A stretch of DNA of 25,373 bases from CAINEC01 sp046073825 (GTDB lineage Bacteria > Bacteroidota > Bacteroidia > AKYH767-A > OLB10), in contig JBJTMY010000185.1 of NCBI GenBank assembly GCA_046073825.1, positions 1 to 25,373 of the forward strand, read 5' to 3'. Of the stretch, positions 24,292 to 25,373 are shown one piece after another; position 1 is the first letter of the stretch, and every line of letters starts with the position of its first letter. Both the position numbers and the translations under genes were made by a program. Under the pieces are notes generated by a model. The model was not told the DNA's origin. It was given only the letters and a program-made list of their open reading frames with translations, and searched no databases.

Positions 24292-25365
24292 ATGATTAGA
24301 AATAGTTTTATTGCTTTGTTACTGCTAGCAACAACAATTAGTAAAGCACAAAATCCAGCACCGGCCGATAATTCAAATCAACGAATTTTATTATTGGGTG
24401 GAGTAGCTCATATTGGTAATGGAAAAGTTATTGAGCAAAGTGCAATAGGAATTGCTCAAGGGAAAATCACATTTATAATGGATGCAAAAGGATTTAAACC
24501 TGATCGCAATTCATTTGATACCATCATGAATATTTATGGCAAACAGGTTTATCCGGGATTGGTTGCGATGAATACACAGTTAGGGATTAACGAAATAGAA
24601 GCAGTTCGTGCAACACATGATTACGATGAAGTTGGTTCTGTGAATCCTTCTTCACGAGCTATTATTGCTTACAATACCGATTCGAAAGTAACACCAACCG
24701 TTCGTTCTAATGGCGTTTTGTTAGCGCAGATTGCTCCCATTGGTGGATTAATTTCTGGACAGTCATCGGCGGTTGAATTAGACGCATGGAATTACGAAGA
24801 TGCTGCATATAAAACCGACGAAGGAATCTGGATGAATTTTCCATCCACACAAATTATAAAAGCATCTTGGGCTGAACCGGAGGAAGAACAAGTGAAGAAG
24901 TCTGCTAAACAAATGCAAGAACTTACGAGCTTGTTTGATAATGCAAAAGCGTATTCGAAAAAAGAAAATCCTGAAGTGAAAAATTTGAATTTTGAAGCCA
25001 TGCGCGGATTGTTTAATCAAACGAAAACTTTATACGTACGATGTGATTTTGCAAAGGATATTTTAGCAGCAATTAAGTTTTGCGATTTATATAATGTAAA
25101 GATGGTTTTAGTTGGCGGTGCTGATGCATGGATGGTAGCAGATCAATTAAAGTCGCATAATATTCCTGTTATTTTAGTTCGTACGCAAAATCTCCCACGT
25201 CGTGATGATGAAGACGTAAGTTTACCTTATAAACTTCCTTCATTGCTAACAAAGTTGGGAGTAAGTGTTGCAATTACTGATGAAGGATTTTGGAAAGACA
25301 GAAATTTACCATTTGAAGCAGGACAAGCTGTAGGATATGGTTTGAAGCGCATCTTCTTTACTTAA
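24292..25365 (+). CDS. Secreted amidohydrolase-like protein lacking metal ligands, C-terminus apparently incomplete
   Basis: The product begins with a signal peptide (cleavage after KAQ, residue 20) and an amidohydrolase composite-domain start (ILLLGGVAHIGNGKVIEQ). At the usual PGLID-x-HxH position it reads PGLVAMNTQLG, with Asn94 and Gln96 in place of the histidines and Ala92 for the Asp, so it is predicted not to bind metal. The end NLPFEAGQAVGYGL is where family members continue with an EALxxxTxNPAKxLG block and closing beta strands, but the frame stops after eight more codons, at 357 residues. Another frame reads SASSLLNPY over the same bases, so a frameshift is possible; the window ends 8 nt later. 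It directly follows the double-domain amidohydrolase and probably forms a pair with it. Confidence 0.8.
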   Translation: MIRNSFIALLLLATTISKAQNPAPADNSNQRILLLGGVAHIGNGKVIEQSAIGIAQGKITFIMDAKGFKPDRNSFDTIMNIYGKQVYPGLVAMNTQLGINEIEAVRATHDYDEVGSVNPSSRAIIAYNTDSKVTPTVRSNGVLLAQIAPIGGLISGQSSAVELDAWNYEDAAYKTDEGIWMNFPSTQIIKASWAEPEEEQVKKSAKQMQELTSLFDNAKAYSKKENPEVKNLNFEAMRGLFNQTKTLYVRCDFAKDILAAIKFCDLYNVKMVLVGGADAWMVADQLKSHNIPVILVRTQNLPRRDDEDVSLPYKLPSLLTKLGVSVAITDEGFWKDRNLPFEAGQAVGYGLKRIFFT

Positions 25366-25373
25366 TCCATATC

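Noticed and set aside
1..25373. CRISPR arrays, insertion sequences, prophage or attachment sites
   Set aside because: No regularly spaced direct repeats, transposase or integrase motifs, or terminal inverted repeats were seen on reading.

Overview
The window looks like an AT-rich chromosomal segment from a member of the Bacteroidota. The evidence is: type IX secretion (T9SS) sorting domains, a PorZ-like T9SS component, near absence of Shine-Dalgarno sequences, several TAnnTTTG-type -7 promoter elements, a Bacteroidota-style TonB protein and a DUF6427-type membrane protein. The order within the phylum cannot be fixed from sequence reading alone. There are no insertion sequences, phage genes or CRISPR arrays, so this is mostly housekeeping DNA with a few accessory genes.

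Layout. 1-141: tail of an unidentified gene. 208-2000: a minus-strand stretch with tRNA-Arg(CCG), a secreted class A beta-lactamase-like serine hydrolase, tRNA-Leu(CAA) and, upstream of that tRNA, an intergenic region of about 180 nt that folds into several nested perfect helices (candidate structured RNA). 2106-4325: prs - rplY/ctc - pth, with a strong intrinsic terminator between rplY and pth. 4361-4717: a tiny secreted protein that is almost only a T9SS sorting domain, sharing a bidirectional terminator with convergent aspS (4769-6505, minus). 6622-8949: porZ-like gene, then another bidirectional terminator. 9004-10238: divergent small and large membrane proteins (DUF6341-like, DUF6427-like). 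10231-12822 minus: M1 aminopeptidase lipoprotein; 12938-13750 minus: TonB. 13906-15588: four-helix membrane protein and hflX (TTG start with an SD). 15645-18877: tight cluster comF - fRMsr - Ig-like lipoprotein - RidA. 18906-19577 minus: YhhQ queuosine-precursor transporter. 19657-21183 minus: large helical/TPR-like protein of unknown family. 21276-25365: two adjacent secreted amidohydrolase-family genes, the second ending abruptly near the window edge.

How the genes relate. prs, rplY, pth, aspS, hflX and the tRNAs serve nucleotide supply and translation. PorZ, the mini sorting-domain protein, TonB, the M1 lipoprotein and the secreted hydrolases belong to the cell envelope. The two amidohydrolase genes carry three amidohydrolase-like modules, of which only one keeps the metal ligands; this suggests a catalytic/non-catalytic pair.

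The most interesting items are the structured intergenic RNA candidate (about 1800-1984), the sorting-domain-only secreted protein, the amidohydrolase pair, the unclassified helical protein diverging from it, and two genes whose -7 promoter elements end 4-5 nt before the ATG (probable leaderless mRNAs). I did not find a clear new multi-gene system.
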